A stretch of DNA of 64,000 nt from Mycobacterium sp. AT1 (GTDB lineage Bacteria; Actinomycetota; Actinomycetes; Mycobacteriales; Mycobacteriaceae): contig NZ_MVOC01000012.1 of the NCBI RefSeq assembly GCF_002043095.1, forward strand, positions 1 through 64,000. The letters are read 5' to 3'. The notes below the pieces were generated by a model. The model saw only the letters and a list, made by a program, of their open reading frames with translations, had not been told where the DNA came from and made no database searches. A program made the position numbers and the translations under genes. Shown here piece by piece: positions 62,047 through 64,000 of this stretch. Position 1 is the stretch's first letter, and each line of letters opens with the position of its first letter.

Positions 62047-63176
62047 TGGACCTGACGTTCGACGACGAGACCGAGGAATTCCGCGCCGAGGTGCGTGACT
62101 TCCTCGCCGCCAACACCGAACACTTCCCGCGCGTGTCCTACGACCTCGCCGAGGGCTTCGAGCAGCATCGCCACTGGGACAGGGTGCTGTTCGACGCGGG
62201 CCTGTCGGTGATCGCATGGCCCAAGGAGTTCGGCGGCAGGGACGCCACACTGCTGCAGTGGATCGTCTACGAAGAGGAGTATTTCCGGGCGGGTGCGCCG
62301 GGCCGGGCCAGCGCCAACGGAACCTCCATGCTTGGCCCGACGTTGTTCGCGCACGGCACCTCCGAACAGCGCAAACGCATCCTGCCCAAGATGGCCAGCG
62401 GCGAGGAGATCTGGGCCCAAGCCTGGTCGGAGCCCGAGTCGGGCAGCGACCTCGCCTCGCTTCGGTCCACCGCGACCAAGACCGACGGCGGCTGGAAGCT
62501 CAACGGCCAGAAGATCTGGAGCTCGCGGGCACCGTTCGGCGACAAGGCCTTCGGCTTGTTCCGCACGGATCCGTCCGCGCAGCGGCACAAGGGTCTGACC
62601 TACTTCATGTTCGACCTGCACACCGAGGGCATCACGGTCCGCCCCATCGCCCAGCTGGGCGGAGCCACCGGCTTCGGCGAGATCTTCCTCGACGACGTGT
62701 TCGTCCCCGACGACGACGTGATCGGCGCCGTGGATGCGGGCTGGGCCGCTGCGATGAGTACGTCGAGCAACGAGCGCGGAATGTCACTGCGCAGCCCCGC
62801 ACGCTTCTTGGCACCGGCCGAACGTCTGGTCGACGCCTGGCGCTCGGAGCGCAACCCCGCGTTCGCCGACCGCGTTGCCGACGCCTGGATCAAGGCGCAG
62901 GCCTACCGGCTGCACACCTTTGGCACCGTCACGCGGTTGACCGCAGGCGGCGAGCTCGGCGCGGAGTCCTCGGTGACCAAGGTGTTCTGGTCGGACCTCG
63001 ACGTCGCGCTACACCAAAGCGCACTCGACCTTCGCGGCGCGGACGCCGAGCTGGCCGACACCTGGACCGAGGGCCTGCTCTTCGCCTTGGGTGGCCCAAT
63101 TTATGCAGGTACCAACGAAATTCAACGCAACATCATCGCCGAGCGGCTACTGGGCCTGCCTCGGGAGCCGAAATGA
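62046..63176 (+). CDS. fadE31: Acyl-CoA dehydrogenase FadE31
   Basis: FadE31 (Rv3562) is a 376-aa acyl-CoA dehydrogenase of the KstR2 regulon, believed to work in heteromers with FadE32 or FadE33 on C/D-ring intermediates. It shows AWSEPESGSDLASLRST, LNGQKIWSSRAPFGDKAFG and YAGTNEIQRNIIAERLLGL. The ATG at 62046 overlaps the fadD3 stop; a TTG 3 nt earlier is not needed. The next gene starts 9 nt after its stop. Confidence 0.93.
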   Translation: MDLTFDDETEEFRAEVRDFLAANTEHFPRVSYDLAEGFEQHRHWDRVLFDAGLSVIAWPKEFGGRDATLLQWIVYEEEYFRAGAPGRASANGTSMLGPTLFAHGTSEQRKRILPKMASGEEIWAQAWSEPESGSDLASLRSTATKTDGGWKLNGQKIWSSRAPFGDKAFGLFRTDPSAQRHKGLTYFMFDLHTEGITVRPIAQLGGATGFGEIFLDDVFVPDDDVIGAVDAGWAAAMSTSSNERGMSLRSPARFLAPAERLVDAWRSERNPAFADRVADAWIKAQAYRLHTFGTVTRLTAGGELGAESSVTKVFWSDLDVALHQSALDLRGADAELADTWTEGLLFALGGPIYAGTNEIQRNIIAERLLGLPREPK

Positions 63177-63185
63177 GGCTTCGCC

Positions 63186-64000
63186 GTGCACTTTGAGCTA
63201 GACACTTCGCAACGCGACTTCGCCGCCAGCATCGACGGTGCCCTGGCCGCAGCCGACGTGCCGAGCGCCATCCGCGCCTGGTCGACGGGTGACACCGGGC
63301 CGGGCCGCAAGGTGTGGGCGACACTGGCCGACCTCGGCGTCACCGCCCTGATGGTATCGGAGGACTACGACGGCATCGGCGCCCACGCGACAGACCTGGT
63401 AGTGGCGGCGGAACGCTTGGGCCGCTGGGGAGTACCCGGTCCCGTCGCCGAGTCGATCGCCGTCGCACCCGTACTGTTGGCCGACGACCAGCGGAGCTCG
63501 GCGCTGGCCGCGGGCGAACTGATCGCGACCGTCGCGATGCCGCCGCGCGTCCCCCGCGCCGTCGACGCCGATGCCTCAGGACTGGTGCTGCTGGCCGCCG
63601 ACGGCCAGGTGTGGGACGCCGAGGCGGGAGCGCGACACGACTCGGTGGACCCGGCGCGCCACCCGTTCGACGTCACGTCCGTCGGCGACGCCAGGACCGC
63701 CGACACCGCAAGGGCCTTCGAGTTCGGTGCGTTGACCACCGCCGCCCAGCTGATCGGCGCCGGCCAGGCCATGTTGGACGGCTCGGTCGAATATGCCAAG
63801 CAGCGCAGCCAATTCGGCCGGGTAATCGGCTCCTACCAGGCGATCAAGCACGCCCTGGCCGACGTGCACATCGCCGTGGAGTTGGCCCGCCCGCTGGTCT
63901 ACGGTGCCGCGCTCTCACTCGCCGACGGCTCGTCGGACGTCGCCCGCGACGTCAGCGCAGCGAAGGCGGCGGCCTCGGACGCGGCGCTGCTGGCGGCCCG
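63186..64000 (+). CDS. fadE32: Acyl-CoA dehydrogenase FadE32 (cut by the window end)
   Basis: The frame begins with GTG at 63186 (VHFELDTSQRDFAASIDGAL) and stays open to the last base, giving about 271 residues of an expected 315-320. It has the short-subunit ACAD pattern, with MVSEDYDGIGAHATDLVVAA, QRSQFGRVIGSYQAIKHALAD, but no SEPxxGSD block. That agrees with a partner subunit of FadE31. Position matches Rv3563. The C-terminus is not visible here. Confidence 0.9.
   Translation, partial: MHFELDTSQRDFAASIDGALAAADVPSAIRAWSTGDTGPGRKVWATLADLGVTALMVSEDYDGIGAHATDLVVAAERLGRWGVPGPVAESIAVAPVLLADDQRSSALAAGELIATVAMPPRVPRAVDADASGLVLLAADGQVWDAEAGARHDSVDPARHPFDVTSVGDARTADTARAFEFGALTTAAQLIGAGQAMLDGSVEYAKQRSQFGRVIGSYQAIKHALADVHIAVELARPLVYGAALSLADGSSDVARDVSAAKAAASDAALLAA

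Overview
The window is high-GC actinobacterial DNA from what looks like a rapidly growing mycobacterium (Mycolicibacterium-type). The evidence is the gene content and order, which follow the Mycobacterium tuberculosis cholesterol-degradation region from hsaF (Rv3534c) to fadE32 (Rv3563), together with an MPT63 homologue, Ddn-type F420 proteins, type VII secretion substrates and many GTG starts with ATGA/GTGA overlaps. M. tuberculosis comparisons are from memory, not from an alignment.

Layout. 1-5 kb: a RecQ-family helicase with a phosphoribosyltransferase-like tail, a beta-lactamase-fold serine hydrolase and a two-gene permease system. 5-10.5 kb: hsaF-hsaG-hsaE on the minus strand, diverging from kstD-chsH3 around one KstR box. 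10.6-33.6 kb: a polysaccharide island of about 20 genes that has no counterpart at this position in M. tuberculosis. It has an aminotransferase gene, a 6-gene minus operon (heparinase II/III-like protein, AlgD-like GDP-mannose dehydrogenase, GT2, flippase, GT4, epimerase), a divergent secreted polysaccharide lyase, and a 12-gene minus operon (small unknown ORF, C-methyltransferase, sugar-1-phosphate cytidylyltransferase, PIG-L deacetylase, epimerase, second C-methyltransferase, chain-length regulator, Wzy-like polymerase, three GT4 enzymes, methyltransferase). 34-38.5 kb: an MPT63-like secreted protein, a receptor Ser/Thr kinase and an EspC-like/PPE-like type VII substrate pair.

38.5-52.4 kb: the cholesterol side-chain operon cyp125-fadE28-fadE29-chsH2-chsH1-ltp2, divergent fadA5 followed by an NTF2-like protein and two Ddn-like proteins, two SDRs, then echA20-ipdA-ipdB-ipdC for the C/D rings. 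52.4-53.5 kb: a frameshifted DUF559 gene bounded by two inverted copies of a 46-nt palindrome. 53.5-64 kb: fadA6 and kstR2, a DUF4173 membrane protein with a two-component system, ipdF-fadE30, and fadD3-fadE31-fadE32 (the last cut by the window end).

How it works together. KstR boxes (three perfect TNNAACNNGTTNNA sites) control the ring A/B and side-chain genes. KstR2 boxes (three AnCAAGnnCTTGnT sites) control the C/D-ring genes. Several of these promoters place a -10 hexamer exactly 6 nt from the start codon, which suggests leaderless mRNAs. The polysaccharide island encodes a Wzx/Wzy-type route with uronic-acid precursor synthesis and lyase-type enzymes. It lacks an obvious initiating glycosyl-phosphate transferase, and its chain-length protein has lost all three Walker motifs. 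This island is the most novel part of the window.
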